Shown: one piece after another, positions 44,029 through 52,604 of the stretch
How the letters are laid out: each line of letters opens with the position of its first letter
How positions within the stretch are numbered: position 1 is the first letter of the stretch
Assembly: GCF_008704795.1 (NCBI RefSeq)
Contig: NZ_CP023690.1
Span: 6,334,501 to 6,398,500, forward strand
Length of the DNA stretch: 64,000 bases
Direction: 5' to 3'
From: Streptomyces spectabilis
Lineage (GTDB): Bacteria; Actinomycetota; Actinomycetes; Streptomycetales; Streptomycetaceae
Program-made: the position numbers and the translations under genes
The notes under the pieces: model-generated
What the model was told of the DNA's origin: nothing
What the model saw: only the letters and a program-made list of their open reading frames with translations
Database searches by the model: none

Positions 44029-45345
44029 TCAGGCCCGGACTTCGTCCGGCTCGTCCCCGGAGGGCCGCTCGTCGGACGGCAGCGTGAGCGTCGCGACCGC
44101 TCCCGTCCCTTGCGCCACATTGGTGAAGGTGAGGGTCGCCCCGACCACCCGCGCCTGACCGAGCGCGATGGTCAGACCGAGGCCGTGGCCCTTGGTCGTC
44201 CCCTCGGTGCGGAAGCGCTGCGGGCCGTGCTCCACCAGGTAGTCGGGGAAGCCCGGGCCGTGGTCCCGCACGGTGATCACCGGCCCGTCCACGGTCAGGC
44301 GCACCGGCGGGGCGCCGTGCTTGAGGGCGTTCGCGACGAGGTTGCCGAGCACCCGCTCCAGGCGCCGCCCGTCGGTCTCCACCACGAGGTCGTGGACGAC
44401 GGTCAGTTCCACCTCGGCGCCCGAGGCCCGCACCACGCGCTCCGCCAGTGGAGCGAGCCGCACCGCGTCCAGGTCCACGCGTTCGTTGCGCGCGTCGAGC
44501 CGGGAGATCTCCAGGAGGTCCTCGGTGAGGGTGCGCAGCGCGGCCACCCGGTCCCGGACCAGCTCGGTCGGGCGGCCGGGCGGCAGCAGCTCGGCCGCCG
44601 CGTGCAGCCCGGTCAGCGGGGTGCGCAGCTCGTGCGCCACGTCCGCGGTGAACCGCTGCTCGCTCAGGAGCTTGCCCTGGAGCGAGGAGGCCATGGTGTC
44701 CAGGGCCCCGGAGACCGTGGCCACCTCGTCCTGGTGGCGGCCGGGGTCACGGGTGCGCGGGTCGTGCACGCGCGCGTCCAGGTCGCCCGCGCTGATGCGG
44801 CGCGCGACCCGGGCCGTCAGATGCAGGCGCCGCGTCACGCGCGTCACCGCGAACGCCCCGACCAGCAGGGTCGCGCCGATCGCGAGCACGGACGAGCCCA
44901 GGATCGCCCGGTCGAGGCCGTCGATGGTGCGGGCGCCCTGCGCGTAGTCGACCTCCACGGCGATCGCCCGGCCGCCGTCCGCGGGCCCCGCCGCCCACAC
45001 CGTGGGCGTCCTGTCGTGGTCGCCGACCATCGTGCCGCGCTCCCCGCCCACGGCGAGGTCGCGCAGCCGGTCCGGCAGGCCCGGCGGATCGATGCCCGCG
45101 CCCGGACCGAGGCGGCCGCCCGCCTCGTACTGCTTGGTGGCGTCGTCGAGCCGGGACAGGGCGCGCTCACGGGCCTGGCCCACGGTCTGGTTCGTCACCG
45201 CCACGTGCACCAGGACGCCGAGCAGCGCCGCGAGGGCGCAGCACATCACGGCGATGAACACCGCGGCCTTCCACGTCAGGGTCGCGGTCCAGGCGGGCAG
45301 GCGCAGCGGGAGCCGGGGGCGGCGCGGCCTGCGGGGCTCGCTCAT
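44029..45345 (-). CDS. CseC-like sensor histidine kinase
   Basis: A 438-residue membrane kinase resembling CseC, the cell-envelope stress sensor of Streptomyces. First helix TWKAAVFIAVMCCALAALLG, an extracellular loop of about 110 residues, second helix SSVLAIGATLLVGAFAVTRV, HAMP, phospho-acceptor FTADVAHELRTPLTGLHA, N box LGNLVANALKHGAPP and G box TKGHGLGLTIALGQARV. It starts by overlapping the upstream lipoprotein stop (ATGA). No response regulator or ECF sigma gene adjoins it here, unlike the sigE-cseABC locus, so its partner regulator must be elsewhere or lost. Confidence 0.88.
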   Translation of the reverse strand: MSEPRRPRRPRLPLRLPAWTATLTWKAAVFIAVMCCALAALLGVLVHVAVTNQTVGQARERALSRLDDATKQYEAGGRLGPGAGIDPPGLPDRLRDLAVGGERGTMVGDHDRTPTVWAAGPADGGRAIAVEVDYAQGARTIDGLDRAILGSSVLAIGATLLVGAFAVTRVTRRLHLTARVARRISAGDLDARVHDPRTRDPGRHQDEVATVSGALDTMASSLQGKLLSEQRFTADVAHELRTPLTGLHAAAELLPPGRPTELVRDRVAALRTLTEDLLEISRLDARNERVDLDAVRLAPLAERVVRASGAEVELTVVHDLVVETDGRRLERVLGNLVANALKHGAPPVRLTVDGPVITVRDHGPGFPDYLVEHGPQRFRTEGTTKGHGLGLTIALGQARVVGATLTFTNVAQGTGAVATLTLPSDERPSGDEPDEVRA

Positions 45346-46133
45346 GCGCCGGTGTCCGGGTGCGCGCTGGAGCTCGGTCCCGGGGCCGGAACCGGCGGCG
45401 CCTCCTCGGCGGGGATCTCGGTCAGCTCGGGCGCCGGGCTGCGCTCTCCCTTGGCGCGCGGCGCGTCGGACGAGCGCAGGAACTCGTCGCGGGTCGGCAG
45501 CATCGCGCGCTGGTGCCGGTCCCAGGACCAGGCCGTGCGGTACTCGTAGCCGGGGATGTCGGAGGCCGCGCGGAGCACCAGGTCGCGCCCGGCCAGCTCC
45601 ACGCCGAGCACGGCGTCGGAGGTGCCCATGATCTGCGTCAGATGCCCCTTCTCCATCGCGTAGACGCGGATGGCGAGCTGCTCCTCGGGCATCCGGATGC
45701 CGATGACCATGTCGTCCTTCCCGTCACCGGTGAAGTCGCGGTAGTACGCCTTGAGGACCGGGCACTCCCTGCCCTTCTTGCCGCAGTTCTTGAGCGCGTC
45801 GACGGTTTCCTTGTAGAGCGCGGACGGGCCGCTGTAGTCGTCGGGGTGCGCGGCGGCCTGCGCCTTCACGATGGCGACCGGGTCCACCTCGTGCAGGTCG
45901 CCGCCGGGCACCCGCACGCCCTTGACCTCCTCGGTGTCCGCCGTTCCGTAGTCACCGAGGGGGGAGGACGCGGGCGGCAGGTCGGGCCAGAGGCGGGTGG
46001 GGCCGACGGCCGTGGGGGTCGCGCCCGCGCCGCGCAGGTCGCCCGGGTCGCCGCAGCCCGCGGTGAACGCCCCCGCGAGCAGCGCGAGGGCGGCTGCGGC
46101 GAGCGCGCTGCGGCGGCTGCGGCTGGGGTTCAA
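45342..46133 (-). CDS. CseA-like lipoprotein coupled to kinase
   Basis: A 263-residue exported lipoprotein: signal MNPSRSRRSALAAAALALLA with lipobox GAFTAGCGDP (Cys near 27), then a region with KAYYRDFTGDGKDDMVIGIR, an FG-GAP/EF-hand-like DxDGxxD segment, and a Pro-rich end. TTG 46133 is preferred since AGGAG lies 5 nt upstream; the GTG at 46139 falls inside that ribosome site. It is translationally coupled to the CseC-like kinase, and CseA in the sigE system dampens CseC signalling, so a similar modulating role is inferred. Confidence 0.82.
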   Translation of the reverse strand: MNPSRSRRSALAAAALALLAGAFTAGCGDPGDLRGAGATPTAVGPTRLWPDLPPASSPLGDYGTADTEEVKGVRVPGGDLHEVDPVAIVKAQAAAHPDDYSGPSALYKETVDALKNCGKKGRECPVLKAYYRDFTGDGKDDMVIGIRMPEEQLAIRVYAMEKGHLTQIMGTSDAVLGVELAGRDLVLRAASDIPGYEYRTAWSWDRHQRAMLPTRDEFLRSSDAPRAKGERSPAPELTEIPAEEAPPVPAPGPSSSAHPDTGA

Positions 46134-46196
46134 CTGCACTCCTGCGGGCCGGGGACGGTGATGGGGCGCGCGGAGCCAGGAGCCGGGGGAGCCTGG

Positions 46197-46852
46197 TCAC
46201 CGCACGAGGTCGGCGTAGAGAATGATGTTGTCGGCGCGGTGGCCGTTCCTGATCGGGCCGCCGCACGTCAGGAGGCGCAGCTCCGGCCGGTCGGTCGCCC
46301 CGTACACCTTATGGGTTGGAAAGTCTTTCTTGTCGACCTGCTGGATCTCGCGCACCCGGAACGTCGCCGTGCTGCCGTCCGCGCGCGGCACCATGATGGC
46401 GTCGCCGACCTTCACTTCGGCCACGTTCCGCATCAACGCCGGTCCTTTCGCGGTGTCGTAGTGCGCGACGAGGACGGCCGCGCCCTTCTGACCGGGCGTG
46501 ACGCCGCCCGTCCACCAGCCCGGCACCTCGGCCTTCGCGACCGGCGGCACCTCCAGTTCCCCGTCCGCGCCGATGCCGAGGTCCAGCATCCGCGAGGCGT
46601 CGACCCCGGCCGACGGGATCCGCAGCCCGGTCGGCTTCGACTCCTTCAGGGGGCCGGGGCCTGCTTGGCCCGCGCGGCCGCCGCGTTCTTCACGGTCACG
46701 TCGGGGGCGGCGGCGCCGTGCCCGCCCTGGCCGCAGGCGATGAGCCCGACGCCGACGGCGGCGGTGAGGGCGGCCGCCGCCGCGATGCGCCCCGTGCGGC
46801 GGCGGGCGGGGGCGGCGGTGTCTTCCTGGGGCTGCGCGGTGGGGGTGGTCAT
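46197..46852 (-). pseudogene. Class F sortase, frameshifted
   Basis: The N-terminal part (MTTPTAQPQEDTAAPARRRT, a membrane/signal segment IAAAAALTAAVGVGLIACG and a linker) is in one frame and stops at TGA 46648-46646. The catalytic domain (SKPTGLRIPSAGVDASRMLD, LVAHYDTAKG with catalytic His, RLLTCGGPI with catalytic Cys, ending IILYADLVR) is in the next frame. The shift maps to a G5 run at 46649-46653 (C5 on the coding strand); one extra base restores a single ~218-residue sortase. It may be a true frameshift, phase variation in a homopolymer, or a sequencing error. ATG 46852 follows AGGAGC. Confidence 0.82.
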
Positions 46853-46890
46853 GAGCGCTCCTGGGCTGGTCTGCGGAGAAGGGGGCGGGG

Positions 46891-47175
46891 TCAGCCGTCG
46901 GTGCGGCCCCGGCGGAGCATCGCGAAGCCGAGCCCCGCGGCTCCGGCGGCGGCCATGGCGCCGCCCGCCGCCAGGAAGGCGGGGTCGCCCGCCTCGCGCA
47001 GCCCGTCGGCACCGGCGCGGACGCCGCCCTTGGGGGTGACGGTCTCGTCCGCGTGCCGGGGCGCGGGGGCGGGCTCGGCGGCGAGGGCGCCGGTGGCGGG
47101 GACGAGCAGCGCGCCGCCCGCGAGCACGGCGACGGCGGCGGTACGGAGGGCTGCGGTGCGGCGGGGATGGCTCAC
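46891..47175 (-). CDS. Small exported protein with C-terminal membrane anchor
   Basis: A 94-residue protein: signal peptide (RTAAVAVLAGGALLVPATGA, cleavage after ALA), a short Pro/Gly-rich mature part, then a hydrophobic C-terminus AFLAAGGAMAAAGAAGLGFA followed by RRGRTDG. This resembles the layout of a sortase substrate, but no LPxTG or LAxTG motif is visible before the hydrophobic stretch. GTG 47175 has AAGGAA upstream. It lies immediately before the class F sortase on the same strand (38 bp apart) and is probably its operon partner. Confidence 0.75.
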   Translation of the reverse strand: MSHPRRTAALRTAAVAVLAGGALLVPATGALAAEPAPAPRHADETVTPKGGVRAGADGLREAGDPAFLAAGGAMAAAGAAGLGFAMLRRGRTDG

Positions 47176-47506
47176 GGTACGTTCCTTGCGCTCGTGCGGC
47201 GGGGCCCGGCCCCGGCGGGCGGGAGGCGATGGCAGCTACGACGCTAGGTGTCCGCCATTGCGGCGGTTCGGCGAGTGTGTAACAGCGCGCCATAGCTGTG
47301 CGGGCGGTGCCGTTACGGAATGGGGGGCCGGGGGCGTGGCGGGGAGGGCACGGCGCGTGGACCGGGCCGGGCGGGGAAGGCACGGCGCGCGGGCCGGGCC
47401 GGGCGGGGTGAACAACGGGCGCACGGGCATCAACTTCCTTGCGGCCCTGTCAGCTTCTTGCCCGAGGCGCGTCCGGACTGTTCCCATGGTCGGTGGGGTG
47501 ATGGGG
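47176..47506. other. Divergent intergenic region with 32-bp duplication
   Basis: About 330 bp with no gene. A very GC-rich 32-bp block containing GGCACGGCGCG and CCGGGCCGGGCGGGG is duplicated in tandem at about 47347-47410. Promoters for both neighbours are expected here but no clear boxes were seen. Confidence 0.5.
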
Positions 47507-48310
47507 ATGAGCGGACTGCGTGTCGTACCGGCCTTCCGACACGGTCATGAGCGGCTCTACGTGTGCCGGGCGGACGGCAGGAACGTGGCCTGGTACGACC
47601 GCGAGACCGCCCGGGTGAACCTGCTCAGCGCGGCCGAGGAGGAGGACGTCCTGCACGTCCTTGCCCCCTTCCTCACGGGCAACGTCGCGGTCGGGCCCCC
47701 ACCCGTGCCCACCCCCGCCGAGCTGGCCCGGCTCTCCCTCCACCCCGACGACGACCTCGCGCCGAACCGGCCGGGGGAGGCGCTGCGCGTCCGGCTCGAA
47801 CGGGACCCGCCGTCGGCCCGCAAGCTGCGGTCCGACCCCCGGAGCCTGGCCCTCGCCGCCGAGGTCGCCGTCGGCGACGCCCTCGACCGGCTCGACGCCG
47901 TCGGCTGGCACACGCTGCACTCCGTCGGCCTGCCCGGCGGCGCGCGCATCCACCATCTGCTGATCGGGCCCGGCGGGCTCTTCTGCGTCCGCGCGGTGCC
48001 CGCGCGGCGGCAGCGGGTGCGGGTGGCCGACCCCCTCGTGGCGGTCGGCCGCGCCAAGGCCGTCCCGCTCCTGCGGGAGCTGCGCGCCGACGCCGCGCGG
48101 GCCTCCTTCGCCCTCACCGCCGAGGTCCGGGCCGTCCTCGTGCCCGTCGGCGCGGTGTCCGTCGAGGTCACCGCGGAGCCGCGCGAGATCCGCGTGCTCA
48201 CCGAGCCGGACCTGCCCGCCCTGGCCCGCGCGGGCGGCGTCCTTAAACCGGCGGACGTGGAGGCCCTGCACGCCCTGGCGCGGGACCGCCACGTCTGGCA
48301 CCGGGTCTAG
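47507..48310 (+). CDS. Conserved hypothetical protein, NERD/nuclease-related
   Basis: A 267-residue protein starting MSGLRVVPAFRHGHERLYVC and RADGRNVAWYDRETARVNLL. The C-terminal half resembles the nuclease-related NERD fold: VGDALDRLDAVGWHTLHSVG, IHHLLIGPGGLFCVRAVPAR and ALTAEVRAVLVPVGAVSVEV. In true NERD domains a D and a K follow the HLLIGPxGVF strand; here the nearest basic residues are Arg, so catalysis is doubtful. ATG 47507 is chosen because GGTGGGG lies about 8 nt upstream; ATG 47486 and 47501 are in frame. It is close to Ku/LigD, but a repair role is not shown. Confidence 0.72.
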   Translation: MSGLRVVPAFRHGHERLYVCRADGRNVAWYDRETARVNLLSAAEEEDVLHVLAPFLTGNVAVGPPPVPTPAELARLSLHPDDDLAPNRPGEALRVRLERDPPSARKLRSDPRSLALAAEVAVGDALDRLDAVGWHTLHSVGLPGGARIHHLLIGPGGLFCVRAVPARRQRVRVADPLVAVGRAKAVPLLRELRADAARASFALTAEVRAVLVPVGAVSVEVTAEPREIRVLTEPDLPALARAGGVLKPADVEALHALARDRHVWHRV

Positions 48311-48344
48311 CCGACGGGGCCTGCCAGGCAACCGCGGCCCGGGC

Positions 48345-49247
48345 TCAGGCCCCGCCCCGGGGCAGCCCCGCCGCCCCCGCGGGGTCCCGCAGGGGCGCGA
48401 ACAGATCGCCCTCCCGGCGCAGCCGGGCCGCCATGTCCGGGACCCGGAAGACCAGCCGCCCGGGATCCCCGAGGTCACGGCACTCGGCCACCTCGCCCCA
48501 CGTCACCGGAGCCGATACGGTCGGCTCCGCCCGCGCCCGCACCGTATAGGCCGTCGCCGTGGTCTTCGCCGCCGCGTTCTGGCTGAAGTCCACGAACACC
48601 TTCCCCGGCCGCAGGCTCCGCGTCATCCGGTGCACCACGAGCGCGGGCAGCGCCCGCTCCGCCGCCACCGCGAGCTCCTTCGCGTACGCCGAGACCCGCG
48701 CGGAAGCGACCGGCACCAGCGGCACGACCACGTGCAGCCCCTTGCTCCCGGACGTCTTCACGAACACCTCGAACCCGTCGGCGACCAGCCGCTCCCGCAG
48801 CCACAGCGCCGCCGCGCACGCCTCCACCACGGTCGCGGGCGGACCGGGGTCCAGGTCGAGCACGAGCCGGTCCGCGAGCCCCGGCGCGTCCGCCCGCCAC
48901 TGCGGCGTGTGGAACTCCGTCACCAGGTTCGCCGCCCACACCAGCGTCGGCAGGTCCTGTACGAGGATCTGCCGCGCGGGCCCCTCGGACCTCGGCACCT
49001 CGGCCGTCCGCACCCAGCCGGGCGTACCGGGCAGCACGTTCTTGGTGAAGAAGCGCTGTCCCTCGGGGCCGTCCGGGAAGCGCAGGAACGACACGGGCCG
49101 GTCGCGCAACTCCGGGAGCAGCACGTCCGCGGCGGTCGCGTAGTAGTGCAGGACCTCACCCTTCGTGAAGCCGCTCGCCGGATACAGCACCTTGTCGAGG
49201 TTGCTGAGCGCGAGCCGTCGCCCCTCCACCTCCGTGATGGGCGTCAT
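48345..49247 (-). CDS. Stand-alone LigD polymerase/primase domain (NHEJ)
   Basis: A 300-residue archaeo-eukaryotic primase-type polymerase that fills ends in bacterial non-homologous end joining, preferring ribonucleotides in studied homologues. Motifs: LSNLDKVLYPASGFTKGEVL at the start, DRLVLDLDPGPP (the DxD metal site), KTSGSKGLHVVVPL and KVFVDFSQNAAAKTTATAYT. Unlike mycobacterial LigD it has no ligase or phosphoesterase domain, so the ligase must be separate. It is divergent from ku across 50 bp, implying shared control. ATG 49247 matches the family start. Confidence 0.94.
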   Translation of the reverse strand: MTPITEVEGRRLALSNLDKVLYPASGFTKGEVLHYYATAADVLLPELRDRPVSFLRFPDGPEGQRFFTKNVLPGTPGWVRTAEVPRSEGPARQILVQDLPTLVWAANLVTEFHTPQWRADAPGLADRLVLDLDPGPPATVVEACAAALWLRERLVADGFEVFVKTSGSKGLHVVVPLVPVASARVSAYAKELAVAAERALPALVVHRMTRSLRPGKVFVDFSQNAAAKTTATAYTVRARAEPTVSAPVTWGEVAECRDLGDPGRLVFRVPDMAARLRREGDLFAPLRDPAGAAGLPRGGA

Positions 49248-49297
49248 ACGATGAGAATCCCACGAAACGCGGCAAACCGTGGCGAAAGGTGCACCAC

Positions 49298-50365
49298 ATG
49301 CGCTCCATATGGAACGGCGCCATCTCCTTCGGCCTGGTCAGCATCCCGATCAAGCTGGTCAACGCCACGGAGAGCCACTCGATCTCCTTCCGCCAGATCC
49401 ACACGGAGGACGGCGGCCGCATCCGCTACCGCAAGGTCTGCGAGCTGGAGGACCGCGAGGTCCCGACCTCCGAGATCGGCAAGGGCTACGAGGACGCCGA
49501 CGGCTCGGTCATCCCGATCACCGAGGACGACCTGGCCTCGCTGCCGATCCCGACCGCGAAGACCATCGAGATCGTCTCGTTCGTACCGGCGGACCGCATC
49601 GACCCGCTCCAGATGGACACCGCGTACTACCTGTCGGCCAACGGAGTGCCCGCCGCCAAGCCGTACACCCTGCTGCGCGAGGCGCTCAAGCGCAGCGACC
49701 GCGTGGCCATCGCCAAATTCGCACTGCGCGGCCGCGAACGGCTCGGCATGCTGCGCGTCGTCGACGACGTCATCGCCATGCACGGCCTGCTGTGGCCGGA
49801 CGAGATCCGCGCCACCGACAGCGTCGCCCCGGACGCGAGCGTCACGGTCCGCGACGCCGAACTCGACCTCGCGGACGCCCTGATGGACACCCTCGGCGAG
49901 GTCGACCTCGACTCGCTCCACGACGACTACCGCGCCGCCGTGGAGGAGATGATCGCCGCGAAGGTCGAGGGCGGTACGACCACCGCCCCCGAGCCCGCGG
50001 CCGAGCCGGGCGGCGGCAAGGTCATCGACCTGATGGCCGCCCTGGAGAGCAGCGTCCGCGCCGCCCGCACCGCCCGCGGCGAGCCGGCGGGCGACAAGGA
50101 GGCCGAGGTCACGCACCTGCCGACACGCCGTTCCTCCCGTACCGCTCCCAAGCAGGTGGGCGGCAAGAAGTCCACGTCGGCGAAGAAGTCCACGGCCCCC
50201 GCCCCGAAGAAGAGCACGTCGAAGAAGAGCACAGCGAAGAAGACGACGACCGCCACGAAATCGACGGCCGCAAAGAAGACGACAGCGGGCACCAAGAAGA
50301 CGACGACGGCCACAAAGAAGACCACGGCGGGCAAGAAGACGGCGTCGAAGCGCCGCGCCTCATGA
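49298..50365 (+). CDS. ku: Ku DNA end-binding protein
   Basis: A 355-residue Ku homodimer that binds DNA double-strand ends and recruits LigD. It starts MRSIWNGAISFGLVSIPIKL, with FRQIHTEDGGRIRYRKVCEL and KPYTLLREALKRSDRVAIAK in the core ring domain (about 1-255). A long Lys/Thr/Ser/Ala-rich tail (about 290-355) of KKST/KKTT repeats resembles the histone-H1-like tails of Streptomyces Ku proteins and should bind DNA. ATG 49298 has GAAAGG upstream. Its stop codon shares the palindrome TCATGA with the convergent methyltransferase stop. Confidence 0.96.
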   Translation: MRSIWNGAISFGLVSIPIKLVNATESHSISFRQIHTEDGGRIRYRKVCELEDREVPTSEIGKGYEDADGSVIPITEDDLASLPIPTAKTIEIVSFVPADRIDPLQMDTAYYLSANGVPAAKPYTLLREALKRSDRVAIAKFALRGRERLGMLRVVDDVIAMHGLLWPDEIRATDSVAPDASVTVRDAELDLADALMDTLGEVDLDSLHDDYRAAVEEMIAAKVEGGTTTAPEPAAEPGGGKVIDLMAALESSVRAARTARGEPAGDKEAEVTHLPTRRSSRTAPKQVGGKKSTSAKKSTAPAPKKSTSKKSTAKKTTTATKSTAAKKTTAGTKKTTTATKKTTAGKKTASKRRAS

Positions 50366-51187
50366 ACTGTCGGTTGAACTGTCGGTTGAGCTGTCGGTGC
50401 AAACGGTCACGGCGAACAACCCCACCTCCTCCCGCCGGCTCCGCACGTTCCCGAACCCCGCCTCCCGGGCCCACCCCTCCGTCAGCGCCGCGTTGCGGCA
50501 CTTCATGACCCACAGCCGCCCCTCCCGGTTGGGCAGCACGTTCGCGATGAAGTCGAGCTGGGGGTGGTGGGTCTGGGTCGTGCAGATCAGGACGCCGCCC
50601 GGGGCCAGCAGCCCGCGCAGCCGCTTGAGGGACGTACGGACGGTGTCGTCGTCGAGCAGCAGCTCGTACAGGCCCGAGACCACGATGACGTCCGGCGCCC
50701 CGGCGTGCGGCGGCTCGGGGGCGAACGCGTCCCCGGTCTCGTACGAGACGTTCGTGAGCCCCCGTGCCCGCGCCAGCGACTCGCCCCGGCGGAGTCCGGC
50801 CTCCGCGAGGTCCCGGCAGACCACCCGCACCCGCTCGGGCCCGTACGTCGCGGCCAGGTCGTGCAGGTAGCGCCCCGGCCCCGCGGCCACGTCGAGGACG
50901 CGGACCGGGCGGCCGGGGCGGTTCTCGACCTGCTCGCGCAGCAACCGCTGGAGGAGGTCGCGGCGGGCGCGGACGGCGCGCCAGCCGACGGCGTCGAGAT
51001 AGACGCGGTCGACGAGACGGCCGACGCCGAACGCGCCGCGCGCCCGGTTCACGTACACGTAGTCGAGCATCGTGCCGCTGTCGAAGCCGTGCCGGTAGCC
51101 GACGCGGATGCCCTCGGAGGTCCGCCCGACCGTGCGCAACAGGCCCCGGAGCACGGCCCACTTGAGGTTCCGCAGAGGTTTCGTCAT
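50360..51187 (-). CDS. Class I SAM-dependent methyltransferase family protein
   Basis: A 275-residue protein: about 85 residues of family-specific N-terminus (GFDSGTMLDYVYVNRARGAF), then the SAM domain with VRVLDVAAGPGRYLHDLAAT, RVVCRDLAEAGL, PDVIVVSGLYELLLDDDTV and LAPGGVLICTTQTHHPQLDF. The C-terminus ends in three TDSS repeats encoded by a 12-bp tandem repeat (50364-50399). It overlaps the end of ku by 6 bp. Substrate unknown; the fold suggests a small-molecule or lipid target. Confidence 0.85.
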   Translation of the reverse strand: MTKPLRNLKWAVLRGLLRTVGRTSEGIRVGYRHGFDSGTMLDYVYVNRARGAFGVGRLVDRVYLDAVGWRAVRARRDLLQRLLREQVENRPGRPVRVLDVAAGPGRYLHDLAATYGPERVRVVCRDLAEAGLRRGESLARARGLTNVSYETGDAFAPEPPHAGAPDVIVVSGLYELLLDDDTVRTSLKRLRGLLAPGGVLICTTQTHHPQLDFIANVLPNREGRLWVMKCRNAALTEGWAREAGFGNVRSRREEVGLFAVTVCTDSSTDSSTDSS

Positions 51188-51414
51188 GCCCGCAAGCGTC
51201 GCGGCCGCGGCGCCCGCCGGGTATCCGTACGCCTACTCGTACGCCCTGAGTAGGCGACGGGGGAGAGGGAAGGCAACGGTCGCACCCCCCGGCGCAGTTG
51301 CTACTTTGATCCACGATTCAATTGATGCGCACGGCAACGACGTGACGACGCACCCACGTACACCGCTGTATCGCAGCATCGATCGACAGGCCCACGCACC
51401 GCAGGAGGTCCCCC

Positions 51415-52233
51415 GTGACCGGTTCCGACCCCAGACTCGACTCGTCCGCCGAGATACGCGCGCGGATCGACACGAGCAAGCCCCACTCGGCACGCTTCTG
51501 GAACTACTTCGTGGGCGGCAAGGACAACTACGAGAAGGACCGCGAGCTGGGCGACCAGATCAAGGAGATCTTCCCGGGCCTCGTCGACGTGGCCCGCACC
51601 AGCCGCCTCTTCCTCGGCCGCGCGGTCCGCCACCTGGCGGGGGAGCAGGGCGTCCGCCAGTTCCTGGACATCGGCACGGGCCTGCCGACCGCCGACAACA
51701 CCCACGAGGTCGCCCAGCGCGTCGCCCCCGAGTCCCGCATCGTGTACGTGGACAACGACCCGCTGGTCCTCGCCCACGCCCGGGCCCTGCTCACCAGCAC
51801 GCCCGAGGGCGAGACGTCGTACATCGACGCGAACATGTACGACCCGGAGGCCATCCTCACGGAGGCCGCCAAGACCCTGGACCTCTCCCAGCCGGTCGCC
51901 CTCATGATCCTGAACACCCTGGGCCACGTCGCGTCCTACGACCAGGCCCGCGACCTGGTCGGCCGCCTGATGGCCGGGCTCCCCTCCGGCAGCTACCTGG
52001 TGATCAGCGACTCCACCGCCACCAGCGACGGCATGATCGCCGCGTCCAACGCCTACAACCAGAGCGGCGCGATCCCGTACTACGTCCGCAGCGTCGAGGA
52101 GATCACCGGCTTCTTCGACGGCCTCACCCTCGCCGACCCGGGCGTCGCCCAGGTCACCCGCTGGCGCCCCGAACCGACCACCGACACCACCACGGAGGTG
52201 GACGCCTACGCCGGCGTCGGCCGCAAGCCCTGA
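51415..52233 (+). CDS. SAM-dependent methyltransferase, Methyltransf_19 (DUF574) family
   Basis: A 272-residue member of an actinobacteria-specific family abundant in Streptomyces. Signature parts: IDTSKPHSARFWNYFVGGKD, NYEKDRELGDQIKEIFPGLV, ARTSRLFLGRAVRHLAGEQG, the SAM loop QFLDIGTGLPTADNTHEVAQ and IVYVDNDPLVLAHARALL. GTG 51415 has GGAGG 7 nt upstream. The substrate is unknown. It is the last chromosomal gene before the tRNA-Arg and island. Confidence 0.92.
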   Translation: MTGSDPRLDSSAEIRARIDTSKPHSARFWNYFVGGKDNYEKDRELGDQIKEIFPGLVDVARTSRLFLGRAVRHLAGEQGVRQFLDIGTGLPTADNTHEVAQRVAPESRIVYVDNDPLVLAHARALLTSTPEGETSYIDANMYDPEAILTEAAKTLDLSQPVALMILNTLGHVASYDQARDLVGRLMAGLPSGSYLVISDSTATSDGMIAASNAYNQSGAIPYYVRSVEEITGFFDGLTLADPGVAQVTRWRPEPTTDTTTEVDAYAGVGRKP

Positions 52234-52347
52234 CCTGCGAAGCGGCGCCCGCCCCGGCCCCCCGGGCGCCGCCCGCGAACCCATTCCTGAGGACCACCGA
52301 AGAGCTGGTAGGGTTCTACCCGTCGCCGCGAACACCGCGACCGACAC

Positions 52348-52419
52348 GCCCCCGTAGCTCAGGGGATAGAGCAACGGCCTCCGGAGCCGTGTGCGCAGGT
52401 TCGAATCCTGCCGGGGGCA
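52348..52419 (+). tRNA. tRNA-Arg (anticodon CCG)
   Basis: 72-nt cloverleaf: acceptor GCCCCCG pairing with CGGGGGC, D-arm GCTCAGGGGATAGAGC, anticodon stem ACGGC/GCCGT with loop CTCCGGA (anticodon CCG, reads CGG), and T-arm GCAGGTTCGAATCCTGC. CCA is not encoded. Its 3' half is the integration target of the neighbouring element, and the integrated copy keeps the gene whole. Confidence 0.95.
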
Positions 52420-52420
52420 C
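52375..52420. repeat. attL: left 46-bp direct repeat
   Basis: The 46 bp from the anticodon stem through the tRNA 3' end plus two bases (52375-52420) recurs exactly at 61819-61864. This is the left attachment site of the integrative element. A further 92-bp block (52439-52530) matches 61883-61974 at 90 of 92 positions. Confidence 0.9.
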
Positions 52421-52438
52421 CTTGGATTAGGTGCCTGT

Positions 52439-52476
52439 AGACCCCGCCATCAGCGAGTTTGCTGAGGACGGGGTCT
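52439..52476 (+). terminator. tRNA-Arg terminator hairpin
   Basis: AGACCCCG (52439-52446) pairs with CGGGGTCT (52469-52476), with an inner CAGC/GCTG stem. Equivalent hairpins follow the two other tRNA-end copies (61883-61920 and about 62741-62778). Confidence 0.7.
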
Positions 52477-52604
52477 TCGCGTATGTGCAGGCGGATGCCG
52501 CCGGAAGCAGCCCTTTGCCAGTGATCACGTAATGATCTTGATGGCCCTCACGGCAGGTCAGAACAAGTCTCTCCGGGGCTCCGCCCGCTGCTCAGGTAGC
52601 TGTC

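Noticed and set aside
51301..52374. 357-codon minus-strand frame across the Methyltransf_19 gene
   Set aside because: Antisense shadow; the plus strand carries clear family motifs and a GGAGG ribosome site.
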